Shown: positions 35,295 to 48,452, counted from the first letter of the stretch. The stretch: DNA of 64,000 nucleotides from Quillaja saponaria (GCA_029379385.1 CM055611.1:21460062-21524061), one strand, 5' to 3'. A program made the numbers and translations. Notes: generated by a model from the sequence alone, not told the origin.

Positions 35295-37608
35295 TAGGTA
35301 GTTCAAATGGAAAAAATTGTAATTGACCTATGAAAATTTTATTATATTAATTAGTAATACTATGAGTCCGGATCTCATGGAAAGTGGCTGCTTGGAAAGC
35401 TCCCTAGTGAGCGTTAAACAACCATGTTTCGTTAACAAAAAAAAACAAAAACTTAAAATTAACTATAAAACTAATTAAACTTAATTTTTAATAAATACTA
35501 CACTTCACACTTACTTACACATACTAACTTATATTTTATATTATAAATAAAACTTAAAATAACCACTTTATAATATAAATAAAAAATTATTTTTCACTTA
35601 AAAGGACGATAATATAATAAAAAAATTAAAAATAGTTATTTTATGTTGCCAAGCTATCCAATCCAATAAGTCTCATTGGAGGAAGGACTTGTGACCAAGT
35701 CAAGTCACAATCATTCGTGCCAAGTGGCTCGCTATTATGTTTCCTTCTCATAATTGAAAAGGAAAGAAAAGACAACATAAATTGAAAATAAATTATTTTG
35801 TATATACGTAAACCCGTATATATGGCTAATATAATATACTACAGATGTCTTTTATACATTTTCACGTTGATAATTTGGTAAGAAACTGATTCATTAACAC
35901 TCAATATTGTCTCCTCGTTAAATGAATTTTTAGTTTTTGTTCCTCAATTTTTTTTTCTTATGTCAATAATCAATCTCTCATATTTATATTTTTTAATTCA
36001 ATAATAATTTTAAATAAAATATTATGAAAAAATAGTTAAACTAAAATTATTTTCTTTTATGATTTTACTAAAAAAATAACTAAATTTCATAATTATAATT
36101 TTATTGTAAACAAGGTAGTTGGTAAATGGTAATGAAATTAATTATAGATTTCTTTTCAACTAAATTGTTTTTTTTTTTTATAAATAAAATAAAATTGATT
36201 CCAAACATAATTTAAGTATATATTCTTGTGTGTAAACAGAAAAATTTAAAAAATCATTCTTTCCTTATTATACTTATCAAAGGTTGGATTGAATAAACCT
36301 ATGTGTACAGCATAATTAAGTTACAATAAATTAATTAGAACTTTTCCTTAATTTTTTAATTCTGATTGATTTTGTTCTCTTTTTTAAATCTAATAAACAT
36401 TATTATTCCTATTTGTACTTTTTTATAAAAATAAAAAAATAATTAATAAAGTTCTTCACGCTGTCTATCACGACACGTTTGGGCAGATACATTCAAAGTT
36501 TCCATCTTTACCCCTTCTACAGCCAAGCAACACTAAGATAGAAAAAGTCAAATTCGTAAAAAAGTACGCGGTTTTAGACTCTAGTAGTGAGTTTTTCTCG
36601 TTTAATAATTAACAAATTAGTCGTCTTTTTCTTGGTGTTAAGTTTGTTGTCGTCGTTGCAATTTGCAAAACAACGAAAGCCACACCGTTCACGTGCTTTG
36701 AACTTTGAAGATTAGAGGCTGGTTGGTTCAACAGGGTGGGCCCCGTTTATATTAAACGGTCAAAGATCCAAGAAAACGTAAACTGAAAATTTCAACACGG
36801 TTTTCTTTCTAATTTTTCTTAAATCACGTATTAAAAACAATTCTCAAAATTTTAAGAATTTTATTAGTGCATAATAGTATAAAAAACTATATATATTATA
36901 ATAAGTAAATTTCTTCACCGTCTTGTGCTGAATAGATATGGAAAATAATAAATTGAAATTAAGGAGCTGGCATTTATATAAAACTCATGAGATAGTAGGT
37001 GACAGGAGTGATATATCCGTCAGGACAATATGTAATTGTTTTAATTTGTACATATATGAAAGAATATACCACTTTTATTTATTCATATTTTTATTTTATT
37101 TTTTCTCGTGAAGGCTTCTCTGTCCCCCCTGGCCTTCTTCCATATTCCAAAAAGAGAAACAACAACAATGATAAATAAATAAAAGTTAAACAAAAATTAA
37201 TTAAATTAAACGTTTCTCACATGCAAGAAATTAAAAAGATGGTCAACTATTTGTAATATAGATGGGCCAGAGCGTAGGCACAATTTCTTCTTAATTTCTT
37301 TTTTTTCTGAATTATTCTTGGACAATAAATGGTATTTCTGAGAAACTAATGGATTGGTCTTCTTTTCTGGGATTGCATAATCAGTTTGGGCTGCACGTGA
37401 TGTTTGGTGTGCTGGGCAATAGAGCAAACCAATTGTCTTCTTAACGTGTTGTCCGGGTGCATTTAGAGCTTTGGCCCAGATTCAATTGTTGGGTTTCAAG
37501 AATAAGCTCAGAAGGGCTAGACTGCGAATTGTTCCATTCCCTCATACAATGGCCAACATTTTCTCCCTCCTCCCATGAAAATAATGGTGTGGAGAGAAGA
37601 GCTTGAGA

Positions 37609-37639
<31 letters not shown>

Positions 37640-38662
37640 TCGTTCTCCCTTTTCGCTCCCCTCCTTTACTTATCAAACTTTTTAAAAATATATAAATTTT
37701 TTTCAGAGGCTTTAATAATTTAATCATTCGAGTGAATTTTTGTATAGCTATATAGATTGAATTTGGATCAATTTACTAATAACACATACAGAACCATCCA
37801 TGTAGAATATAATAATGTTCGAAAGCAAAAATACAACATAAATCTAATTCGAATTTATTTATTTTGGATCATATCATTTTTTTACCATGCCTATTTCCTT
37901 CCTCACCTCCCTTGATTATTAATCATATTTTGAATAATTATCATGTTGATTTATCTTTTAGGATTTATCATATTTAGTGAGAAAATTATCTCTTAGAGTT
38001 CTATTTCTATTATTATCGTTTTATTTTAAGTTTTATCTTTTAAGAGAGTTTAATTTTTTTTAATTATAACTAATCTTATTAGTATAAATAGAGATTTGCA
38101 GTTAGTTGTAAAGTGTACCAACTAAAAACAAGCGTGTACCATTTTGAAGAACAAATTCCTTTGTTCTCAATTCTCCCTTCTCCTAACATAAATGTAACCC
38201 TTCCTCCCCTACCCCTAAAAACTCCCAGAATAGCCTTAGTGTTTGTGAAATAAATTCCACATACTATTGGGCTATCCCTTGGAAACATAAGCATTAAAGC
38301 TCTTAGACCCGTCATTGAGAACTTCTTGTTGTTGCTGTTTAATTTATAGTTATGGGCATGCATCCAGGTGCTTTGTGTGTACTAGCACTATAGCGACTGG
38401 TTGGCTGGTTGTTAGTTATCACCAAGGCTTTTTTTAGCTAAGTAGTCAATTCGCTGCATTCTTAGGCACCCCTGGCTATTTTCATTTTCAACTGGTCATT
38501 GTCTTTCCTTTCCACTCTCTATATACAAACAACTGAAACATTTATACTTTGTTTTGTTATTGATATGTCCACTTTATATTATTATTACATAAAACAACGT
38601 GTGTTAGAAAGATACATAGAATATGAATATTGCCTTGCAACTTCTCTTCTTGTCATCTCCTA
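35295..38662. other. AT-rich intergenic DNA
   Basis: No gene is supported. A less AT-rich stretch at about 36460-36790 looks promoter-like but has no frame beside it. An (AT)n run lies at 37609-37636. About 37880-38360 has the texture of a retroelement LTR (GGATTTATCATATTTAG, then TATAAATAG at 38089 and C-rich downstream sequence) but no second copy or PBS was found. Confidence 0.35.
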
Positions 38663-38790
38663 AAACATTAGCTAACCAATCTTCTCACCTTTAGATAATG
38701 AATAACTCAGAAACGAGAAAACAAACATTAGCTAACCAATCTTCTCGCCTTTAGATAATGAATAACTCAGAAACAAGAGAAAACATTAGC
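38663..38790. repeat. tandem 60-bp repeat
   Basis: AAACATTAGCTAACCAATCT occurs at 38663 and 38723; both units contain TTAGATAATGAATAACTCAG. A third partial copy starts at about 38781. Confidence 0.9.
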
Positions 38791-38849
38791 AAGTAATTTC
38801 CCTTTTTAGTGAAGTGTGTGAAAGAAGGGAAAAAATTTCCTACACCATT

Positions 38850-39052
38850 ATGCATGTTAGAGACTTATTCATAAAACCAATCAATTGGTAACAAGATAAG
38901 TGTCTCATTTACTTATATATATTGTGAATTCTTACTATGTTAGCAATGTGAGAGTTATCACATTGACACCCCCCACATAGATGTGGAGTTTTTGACACAA
39001 TAACATGTTAGAGCCTCATATTTAAAATGGTAACATGAGGAGTATCTCAGCT

Positions 39053-39086
<34 letters not shown>

Positions 39087-39395
39087 GAATTCTTACTATA
39101 TATGTTAATTAGCAATGTGAGTTATCATATTAATGTGATTGATTTTAAGAGTGTGACTATAATATTGTATTGGGACAAGGTTTTTAGCTAATCAGCATGT
39201 CTCGTCAGCAACACTACAACCCAAGTTGCAGTATGTCAAAAACTCCATGTTTCACCTGATAGGGTGTCATTGTGGTAACTCTCACATTACTAACATATAG
39301 TAAGACTTCACAATATATATATAAATAGATGTGTCTCTCTTCTTAATACCAATTAATTGGTATTGGTTTTATTTAAGAGTAAGAGATCTAACTAT
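38850..39395. mobile_element. cluster of three short LTR-like copies
   Basis: A ~150-bp unit beginning TGTCAAAAACTCCA and containing AACTCTCACATTGCTAACAT and TTCACAATATATA occurs on the minus strand at 38997-38853, again (diverged) on the minus strand at about 39150-39004, and on the plus strand at 39233 to about 39390. The plus copy is followed by TATCAAAACC, resembling the 3' part of a tRNA-Met primer-binding site. A related copy at 42686 has a better PBS. An (AT)n run (39056-39082) lies inside the middle copy. Confidence 0.55.
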
Positions 39396-40997
39396 CAAAA
39401 CCCAATCCATTTGCCAGCAGGTCTAATCATAGATATCTTTATCAATTAAGCTAAAAATAAGTTGGCACATATATTTGAGTTCTCTCACTTGATTTATATG
39501 GCAAAAGGTACTGCTAAAAGTCATGCCTATTGGTTTAGTTCATTTCAAGCTAGTAACTAACTGAAACACTCTTCAATTAGATGGTAATATATATATATAG
39601 GTTTCATTATCATGATGATTGAATAAGCAAATACAATTAAGAAAGTGAAAGGAGTGTTTCATGGAATTAAGAAACATAATATTGTCCTCATCAAAGTCAC
39701 TATCTCTGCTAATTATTCATAGCCAATTAGATATGACTTTTGGTGAATAGGCAGCTCTAAACAGAAGGAACACCACCAAAATTAGCAAATATCACGCACA
39801 AAAAATCCACCAACCCAAAGAAAAACAAAAATTGAAGAAAGAAAGTAGAACTCATCAAAATCTCGTGCAACCGTCCACCATGTGATTGGGAACCAACCAA
39901 AGCTCAAGTCCTTTGGCTCTTACCCTTAAGACAGACTACAAAAGCTATTAGCTGTTGAGCTTTGATAAAGATTTGATAAGGAGTTGAAGGGTAGCTTCGT
40001 CATTGTCATGCGAACAATCAACATGTCTATTGTACACACGTCCACCACTCTTAATTGTAGGGGTCATCACGCGCTGTTGCCTGTAACTCAATAAGACTTA
40101 AAAAATATATATTTCTTGTAATGGAGAATTTCACAAATTTGTTGATGCAAGTTTGTTGTAAAGTGTTTGTGAAAATGTCAAAATCACATACAAAAGAATA
40201 ACAATTTTCACTAACATTTCTTCTTATTCAATTTGATTAATTCGAGAAGGCTTAAATGTCACTCAAAACTAACTCTTATGGTATTTATTAGAAGAAGAGG
40301 TTCAACAAAAAAGGGGTGAATCTTATAATGAATGCTCATCTTATAATCAATTACTTCTTAGAAAAATTAAATATTCTTGACGAGATTAAATGTAATATGA
40401 TTAAAAATATTTCAATAAAAATTAAAAGATTTGTTTTATAGTAAGTCTAGATCAATGCACGCATTTGTACCTCATCCCTAGTAATGATAGAATTCATAAG
40501 AATAATTAGTATAGAATTTTTTTATAGTTCTAAGTGTACAAAGAAAAGTTACTCCGTATACAAAAATCTCTCACAAGAATATGTATTTTACAAAATATAT
40601 CCAAACTAGTTGACTCTTTCGAATTCTAAAATTAAGACATAACACAGTCTAAACTAATAATTATAAATTTTTTGCGTGCACGAAATAATTTATCTTAATA
40701 TAATGGGAATTATTAGAGTCATTTAGACATAGAAAATGTCATGGTAAAGGTAAGGTATCCAACTTGAAGTTTTGTAATGTAGGAAACAATCATGAACATG
40801 GTTAAAAACCATCTCTATCAGTACCAGTCCACGCGGTTTATTTGGGTGTGCGGGTGTCTGTCCAAAGATATGCTGTTGCATCTTTCTCTTTAATTGCATG
40901 CCTGTCCCTTTACGTAGTACCTCTCACTAGTAACTATGTCACACCTACATTTCAAGGGACAAAAATGTAATTTAAAATGCCAGGTCTAGGACAAAAT
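39396..40997. other. intergenic DNA upstream of the ERF gene
   Basis: No coding region is supported. The proximal part (about 40740-40997) is the likely promoter region of the ERF gene. Confidence 0.4.
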
Positions 40998-41007
40998 ATT
41001 ATAAATG
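40998..41007 (+). promoter_or_regulatory. likely TATA box of the ERF gene
   Basis: ATTATAAATG lies about 40-45 bp upstream of the ATG at 41047. If used, transcription would start near 41030 and leave a leader of only about 15-20 bases. Confidence 0.45.
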
Positions 41008-41040
41008 CAATGAGAGTCGACGTATAGCTAACGGTTCCTA

Positions 41041-41046
41041 ATGTAA
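41041..41046 (+). promoter_or_regulatory. start-stop uORF (ATG-TAA) abutting the ERF start codon
   Basis: ATGTAA is followed at once by the main ATG (ATG TAA ATG). If the mRNA starts upstream of it, ribosomes would meet a minimal start-stop uORF in the same frame immediately before the ERF start. Confidence 0.5.
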
Positions 41047-41670
41047 ATGGAGCAACCACCATACACTGAAGATGACCACCACAAAATGATCACCACCAAA
41101 AGTACTTCCTCTGACTCCGCCGCAACTATCACCAAAATTCACGGCAAATCCCATAACACAAGTGGCGGTACACGTCACCCGGTATATCGCGGTGTTCGAA
41201 AGCGGCGGTGGGGTAAATGGGTGTCTGAAATTCGGGAGCCACGCAAGAAATCACGCATATGGCTCGGCTCATTTCCGGTACCCGAGATGGCGGCTAAAGC
41301 ATACGACGTCGCAGCTTATTGCTTAAAAGGTCAAAAAGCTCAGCTCAATTTTCCTGACGAGGTCGAGCACTTGCCACGGCCGTCTACTTGTACGGCTAGA
41401 GATATTCAAGCGGCGGCAGCAAAGGCAGCGGAAATGATGACGGTTACAGCTAAGAAGATTAAAATTATAACGGACGGTGGTGGTAGTAGCGGCGGTGATG
41501 GAGATGGGGATGTCGATGATTTTTGGGGTGAGATTGAATTGCCGGAGTTAATGAATAATGGGTATTGTTGGAATTCATGTGGGTCTTCATGGACATTCTC
41601 TGGCGATGTCACGACGTGGCCGGAATCCGAGCTTCAGCAACAACCGTTCATGGCGGTGTCTCTAATGTGA
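41047..41670 (+). CDS. AP2/ERF transcription factor, DREB-type
   Basis: This single-exon protein has 207 residues. One AP2 domain lies at about 47-103 ([19 protein letters not shown], then [35 protein letters not shown]). The WVSEIREP segment carries the Val typical of DREB factors, which bind DRE/CRT-type GCC-like DNA in the nucleus. The [20 protein letters not shown] pattern suggests DREB group A-4, possibly ERF022-like, but that rests on memory. After the domain come an Ala-rich helix ([12 protein letters not shown], about 120-131), a Gly/Asp low-complexity stretch (about 143-158) and an acidic [12 protein letters not shown] motif that may be an activation region. The N-terminus is short and Ser/Thr-rich. 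The gene is more GC-rich than its surroundings. Stop codon TGA at 41668-41670. No lesion is visible. Confidence 0.93.
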   Translation: MEQPPYTEDDHHKMITTKSTSSDSAATITKIHGKSHNTSGGTRHPVYRGVRKRRWGKWVSEIREPRKKSRIWLGSFPVPEMAAKAYDVAAYCLKGQKAQLNFPDEVEHLPRPSTCTARDIQAAAAKAAEMMTVTAKKIKIITDGGGSSGGDGDGDVDDFWGEIELPELMNNGYCWNSCGSSWTFSGDVTTWPESELQQQPFMAVSLM

Positions 41671-41807
41671 ACTGAATTGTGTTGTTGAGTACTGTTTGGT
41701 ATGAAGTACGTACTTATTATTGTAATTGATAATTATTTATTATTAATTTGATAATAGGGCTTGAATTATGTGCTAACTAAGCCCTATGTAAATTATCATT
41801 ATGTTTC

Positions 41808-41813
41808 AATAAA
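41808..41813 (+). terminator. candidate poly(A) signal of the ERF gene
   Basis: AATAAA about 140 bp after the stop codon, preceded by TGTAAATTATC. Confidence 0.5.
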
Positions 41814-44529
41814 TCACATCTATATATATGTGGTAAATAATTATTGTTTTAGTGGTACTGCTGAAGCCTGAAATGATGTGCAATTAGTGTTTGGATAGCT
41901 GGAAAGTAATTAAGGTTTCACACTCTTTCTCAATCAATCCCGATTATCTAAATAATAAACCTACTTTTCAATTCTATTGGCGCTTGACATTTATAGATAC
42001 ACGTTGTTGGTTGGTTAGTTAGTGCAAATACCTAGCCTTCCCTGCTATCAGAGGTCCAAGGATCAACTTGTAAGCTTACATGGGTTTATTTCCCCTTCTC
42101 TTCTCCAATAAAAAAAGTTAGCGCAAGCATTATTTTTATCATAATACAAAATAGCAAGTTTTGTGGGGCATATAATATTTTGTATGTTTAATAAAGAGTG
42201 AGAGACGAACCAAGCTAGAGTCCTCTTTTTTTAATACAAACTAGATGTGTCTTCTGTATATATTATTTTTATTTTTTTAACTTTAGTTAATTTTTTTCAA
42301 TTTGGTAAAAAAATATTTATGTATTTAAAGGGTGAGAGGGAATAGGACAACAGTAAAGTGGAGAGGTTATAGTTTGATGGTTATGGATAAAATTTATTAA
42401 GAATAATCTACATACACATATTATTTCATACAACTTTTGCACACAAGTATCATATTATATTATTATCCTTATAGCCAAATACTTTAAATTATCTCTTTAT
42501 AATATTAGTTCATCAATAATTTCTCTTATCTTATTAAAATTTATTATTAATATATATAATTATTTTATTTTATTTTTTTAATTTTTTTCTTTTTCACTTA
42601 CATCTCTTATTATTTCTCCTACATTCATTTGAGTCTAGGGCTTCTTCAATCTTTTTTAATTTATTATTTCAAATCAATAGAAATTGTCAATGTGGTATCT
42701 CTCATATTGCTAGCATAATAAGTATTCAGAAAATATATAAGTAGATGAGTCACACCTCCTAATAGCAATTGATTAGTGTAAAAAGTGTAACTCTAATATG
42801 GTATCAAAGCCATTCAATTCAGTCTAGTATGTTTAGAAAAATATATATATTATTTCTTGTGTTTTTTCCTACCTTCATTTCATTGATATTCCAATATTTT
42901 TCTTCAATTAAAAAAAGAGAGTAAGTTAGTTTCATTTTATGAATTTTTTTTCCCTCATATTTTTACTGTCAAAAGATTAATTTGTTCTTTTTGTTTACTA
43001 AATTTTAATGGTGATTTATGTGAATTTATTTGTATTGCAAAATCATTATAGATATGAAGGAATAGAAAAGGAAGATGATGAGAAACAATTATGGTGGTAG
43101 GCAAAATATTAAAAATAAAAAGACAGACAAAATAAAGGTAATTTTAAAAACAATCTCAATCTTTAGTTGTAATTAAGTGTACACTATAATTAATTAATTT
43201 AAGAGATTTGAGAGAAATTAGTATACTACTATGATAAATAGTGATTTAGAGTGTTTAGTTACAAGGATAAAAATATGATATGACACTTATATGACCAAAT
43301 TATGTGAGCTATATGTGAGATATGTGTATATGTATATATATTATACAGTGAGAGATTATAAAAAATCGTTCAATTTTATAATAGTATAAATAAGAGATTC
43401 TTTTTACAGCATCGAGCCATTCCTCAAATGGTTACATGTAACTAATAAATTTCGTTATAGATAAATCATTGTTTGAATTAAACGTGTGGCAATAGAAAAG
43501 GACACTCTCCTACTTTGGTGGAGTGACGTTATCATAGTATTAAACATAATTTATAGGGATAGTTTTCTATTCGTAAATGACCTGTAATACTCATATTTGG
43601 ATAAATACCTAAAAATGTTTCTCTTTGGCAAAATCAGGCAACACATTTTGTAGGAAACAAAATAGAAGCACTCGTGTCATAAGTTTTTTGTATTTTCAAT
43701 ACATGAGGAGGAGAAATTGACCTTTGTGTAATAGCATTGTTGTGTTTATTTTGTTTTGAATTCAATTTTAGATAGTAATTAATGAAGCATTAATCTAACA
43801 CTCAATTGATATATATATTTCTTTGGAAACAATGTGGTGAACGTGGCTGACAGATTATGGCACATTATTAGCCAGTGAAATGGGCAATAAAATGTTTATG
43901 TGGATGTGATTTTTCAACTTTCAATGGCCTAATAAATAGTATAATTTATTAGGTACATGCAAGTCCTTTTATCAAGAAATTAAATTATACAATTAAAGTA
44001 GGGATTCTCAAAATGAGTTAGATGACCAACTAACTAGGACGATAGTTAATACTTCATCTTAATTTATGTATATTTGTGACTTATTACATTATTCTATGGT
44101 AGTAATGCTTATAATTATTACATGAAAAAAAGAAGAAGGTATTTTCACATTTTTTGAGTTACGTATAATTGTGGGAATGGAAAATAGCATTCATAAGTTA
44201 GTGTTGAGACTTAAGAGGGAGTACAAATCAACCTTTCCGTCACCAAAAAGTTATGTCTGCCGATAAATAAATGTCTTAAATCATGAATGTACTTTCTTGA
44301 AAAACTATATATAAGAGACGATTTTGTCATAAAAAGTGCACGTAAGTGAATATAAACAAAAAATTAAAATCTCGAAGGATCTCGTGAGGATGGACTAATT
44401 ACAACTCAATTATGATTAAGATGTAATCTTATACGAAAACAAAGAAAAAGGCTACTAGAAAGCAAAGAAAATTTGGAGACATGATTTCTTAAAGTAAATA
44501 ATTTGGCTCTTAATTATGCTGCATACACT
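41814..44529. other. AT-rich intergenic DNA
   Basis: No gene is supported. Apart from the LTR fragment at 42686-42811, the stretch is unassigned AT-rich sequence. Confidence 0.4.
42686..42811 (+). mobile_element. LTR fragment with tRNA-Met primer-binding site
   Basis: A copy of the short LTR-like unit (TCTCTCATATTGCTAGCATA, then ATATATAAGTAGATGAGTCA) ends just before TGGTATCAAAGCC at 42799-42811, which matches a plant tRNA-iMet primer-binding site (TGGTATCAGAGC) except for one or two bases. No downstream coding domains are visible. Confidence 0.55.
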
Positions 44530-46075
44530 GAATGTGAGATGAGAAAATAGTTCATAATAAATTAAAATTATTCTAAGAAAAATTCTACACATTCTACATC
44601 ATAACAATAATTAGAAATTTGACGCACGAGAACTAAGAAAAGAAATAAAATAGGGTAATTATCACTTTGCCTACCTTATGGAATGAGTCAAAATCATTTT
44701 TGTGTCAGTCCACCCAGTTCACTCATGGTTGCAACAATTATTTTATTACTCACTTTGTTCTATATAATCTTAAAATTAAATTAGCCTCAAATTAATCACA
44801 AGTCAGTTTAATAAAATATAAACTTATGCTGGAAAACAAATGAACAACCCAAGAAAGTTGAATTTGTTTTCAAACCAAATTTTCTGTTTATATTTCGTTA
44901 ACCAAGCAATCAGTTTATTGTAAATACCAATAATTAATTACATTGAGTACACAATGTTTATTATTCAACAAACAAACAGAAAATGTGGGGAAAAAAAATA
45001 CTATTTATTTCCAAATCTAATTTAGCAGGAGTATAGTAACCTAATTTTTAGATGAAAATTGGTTGTTGAGTTGAGGAAATATAAACCAAAAAAAAGGTTG
45101 AAAATAATTTATTGGGTTCTTTTGTTACCAAATGTAATTTTATATTGTCATTAGTCTGACTTGAGGTTAATGCACCAATAGCTAGAGTTAATTTTAAGAA
45201 AAAAATAGATTAAATGGAGAGAAGTGGGTTATAAAATAATTGTTGCAACTACAAGTGGCAATCAAAGTGATATTTGCCCAACAAAATCTTTATTGATAAT
45301 TCAAAAGATCATATTCATACTATATAAAAAAAAGCCTTTAAATAGGCTACAATAAACTTAATCAACAAATAAAACTTATTCTAAGTCTTTAAATCGAATG
45401 AGTATTTATTTAAAATTATAATTTATATTAAATTATTCTAATTATCTTTAAGTTTGACTACTTAAGTCTAATAAAATAATACTTATAAAAATTAAAATAA
45501 ATGCTGCGGACTCCGAAATTATAGACATTCATTAGTCCAATTCTAGTTTAGAAGAATAAATCATTATAGGGTTTTTATCTATGATAGTTTGTAAGACTAT
45601 GTTAGTTGATAGGTGGCATACGAGCGTCATCTCTGGCTCGATTGATCTCATCATCATCATGAATCCTTGTTGGCATTGACACACAAGTTGGTCAGCATGT
45701 CATGAAACTCACAAAGTTCGCAGGTCACATCCCTCGTCTGCATGGTTCTGATACCACTTATGCGAGATATAGTTTGGTTTATAATATGATTGTTCACAAT
45801 AGTCTCTACATATGATTATCACAAAGATAATAAAAATCAGACACACCAGAAATAAGAAGATAACAAATTTTTTATTGATAATTCAAAAAATGATATTTAT
45901 ACTACATAAAAAGGCTTAAATATAGACTACAACAAACTTAATCAACCAGTAAAACTTAATTTATGCTAAGTACCTTAAAATTAAGTCACTTCTTCTTCTT
46001 CTTCTTTTTGGTTGACAAATTAAGTTACTTAAATCTGCCAAAATAATAGTTATTTATTAAAGTTACATATGCCTT
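44530..46075 (-). mobile_element. TRIM-like LTR retrotransposon, minus strand, 3' LTR split by a MITE
   Basis: Two copies of an LTR sequence face the same way. The 5' LTR is about 46075-45758 on the minus strand, containing GATTAAGTTTGTTGTAGTCT, a TATAAATA and an AATAAA. It ends next to a primer-binding site TGGTATCAGAACC (45756-45744 on the minus strand). The 3' LTR is at about 45510-45281 and continues, after the inserted element at 44653-45279, at about 44650-44530 (GACGCACGAGAACTAAGAA against GACACACCAGAAATAAGAA in the 5' copy). The internal region is only ~250 bp and non-coding, as in terminal-repeat retrotransposons in miniature. Confidence 0.65.
44653..45279. mobile_element. MITE nested in the TRIM-like LTR
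   Basis: The left end GGGTAATTATCACTTTG and the inverted right end GGGCAAATATCACTTTG match at 15 of 17 bases; a second matched block GTTGCAACAATTATTTTAT occurs in both arms. Flanks AATAAAAT (44644-44651) and AACAAAAT (45280-45287) form an imperfect 8-bp target-site duplication, as for hAT elements (Mutator is also possible with 9 bp). No coding sequence. Confidence 0.65.
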
Positions 46076-48452
46076 TTCATTTACACCTCCTAAATAGCTG
46101 AAAACATTGGTAATTGGTATTAGATTTTAGTTTCTACATCAACAACTTGATTTTGAAACATTGGTCCATGGAGGCCCCGCTAAGTATATGAAACGCATAC
46201 ACCAGCTGCTCAATCAACAACATCCATAGTAGAGGATGGAAGAACCAAAATCTAAGTTGAAAGGACACCTTCAATTAATGCTAGTTTGGACCACAAACTG
46301 TACCTGGCTTTGTCTGATCATATAAAAGTATGCATATCAATCCGTCACGTCGTTTTTTTTTTTTTTTTGCGTGAATTCGTTTTAACTTTTTTGCTTTATG
46401 GAGCTTTCAATCTCAAAGTCTCTTTGAGATCTGCTGCAAGCTTCCAATGCAACCTTACAAGAAGCATCACCAGAGAGGACATGACATGCTAACTCCAATT
46501 CCAAAAAATTAATTCCTTTACAATTTTGAATTGCTAAATTGAAATTTAAAAAAATATATAATTTTTTATTTTTACATGTTCGTGTATTTAAATTTATAAT
46601 TTTACGTCAATAAATTAATTTAATTATTTAATAGTTTATGATGGTAAATGACATTTTTATATTTTATCAAACCCGTATTAAATGTATTCTCCGACCGATT
46701 TGCCATTTTCTGCCTTCAATCACTAAATATCATTGGCATGTAAATTTTTTGGAATTGCAACTTTAGGAAAGGATCTGAGCTACAATAATAGAGCAAACTG
46801 ACAAATATGGACATTGGACACAAGCAAATTGAGAAGTATACATATGGACATTTTGAATTACCAAGACTAAAATGATAGACTATGACTAGAATTTGAATTG
46901 GTTAGCTTTTCTTTTTCTGTAGTAATGATTATAAATAGATAGAAATCGATTTTTAATAAATTATTATTTATTAAAAAATATAAATCATTACATTAACATA
47001 TGGTGATTGATAATATACGAGATTTAGATTTTTAGTAAAAAGAGAAAGGAATTGTACAAAAAATTTAAAGCATATCTTGTCACCTAGTGTAAATAGTAGA
47101 GAGGAAAAACTGATTTAAAGCAGCGAGTGGGTGGGGGAATGTAATGAAGGAGATACATAATTTTCCAATGTGAGGAAATCTTTTAAGAAGGAAATGTGGA
47201 AGGGAGTTAATAGGCGTCTGTGTCCACAGCATTGTTTATAGCACATGGGCTGCCTTGGCGTGTGAGTGTGTGCTTTCTTCTAATTGATGAAGTGTGTCAC
47301 TCGTCATACTATTGTAATAAATTAATGTATAGAATGATATAAAAATAGAAACATAAATATTAAATAAAATGCTTATTTGATTGAGACAGGAATAGTTGAA
47401 TTCTTTAACAATTATGTCTAATCCTTATATTGCTTAGTCATTTTCTCCATAATCTTTAAAGTATTTAAGTTATATTTACTGTCAACTCATATCATACTCA
47501 ATAAATATACTTAAATTGTAAAAACTGATCATATAAAACCAACTAATTTCTAACAAGTCTATTTCAATTGAATCAAATATTAACTTGTTTTATTAAAAAT
47601 CAAAATTATATAATTAAAGATAGTCCACAAATGAATTTTATAACATTTTCTCACTAGTTAACATTAATTGTAGTTTTAAAATATCTTAAAATCATATTTA
47701 AGAAAAATAACTATCGAGTAAGGTATAACTTTTTTATAGCCATAATTTTGAAAAATTCTAATCTTGAAATTGTATCACAAACAATCTATCTTAACTAAGT
47801 TATTAACATCAAATCATATCAATTATTATTATTTTATTAGTTTTAGCCATTATAATTATTCGTAATTCACAAACTATTCTTATTATGACTGGCAAAATGT
47901 TTTCGAATATGTCTTTGAAATCATTCGAGACGATATCTAAAGACACAAATTTATATGAAGTCTATTATTTTTAGTGACTTAAAGCCTCTCCTTTTTTTTT
48001 CTCTCTTAGCAACATTAACACTTGAAACAATAACCATTTACCCATTTATATGTGGAAGCAATCTATCTGAGAAGTCAGCCCGTTAATATAGGATTTAGGT
48101 TGACGGGTCATTGAACCCTTTGTGTAAATATCATTTTGGGCTTGCGTGCTGCCGAAATAATATTTATGCTTTCACCCTGGTGCTGATCCAGGTTATCTCA
48201 AATTCTTGAACTGGATAGGACCCGATTAGGAAAACCGGTTTTTTTCTCCCACGCTTCGTCGATTCGTTTAACTAAAGATTTTGTAAAACCCTACTCAAAA
48301 TCCTACAGTTTCTCTAATTCCTCTCCATTTTCCCACGCGCCACACACAATCCTTCTGCTTTGCTTTTGATTCCAAACTTTCATTCTGCCATTCAGCCTGT
48401 AAAATTTCACATAAAACCCTAGCAAGTAGCAACGATTTCATGTACGTAGAAC
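46076..48452. other. AT-rich intergenic DNA; last 200 bp resembles a plant 5' UTR
   Basis: No gene is supported between 46076 and about 48200. From about 48240 the sequence is pyrimidine-rich and has AAAACCCTA (telo-box-like) just before the CAS pseudogene, so the pseudogene seems to keep its original leader. This argues for a genomic duplicate and not a reverse-transcribed copy. Confidence 0.45.

Noticed and set aside
37880..38363. Solo LTR or short gene
   Set aside because: LTR-like texture with a TATA box, but no terminal motif, duplication or second copy; the 94-codon minus frame has no family match.
41406..41612. Minus-strand frame inside the ERF gene
   Set aside because: Antisense shadow of the Ala-rich and Gly/Asp-rich coding region.
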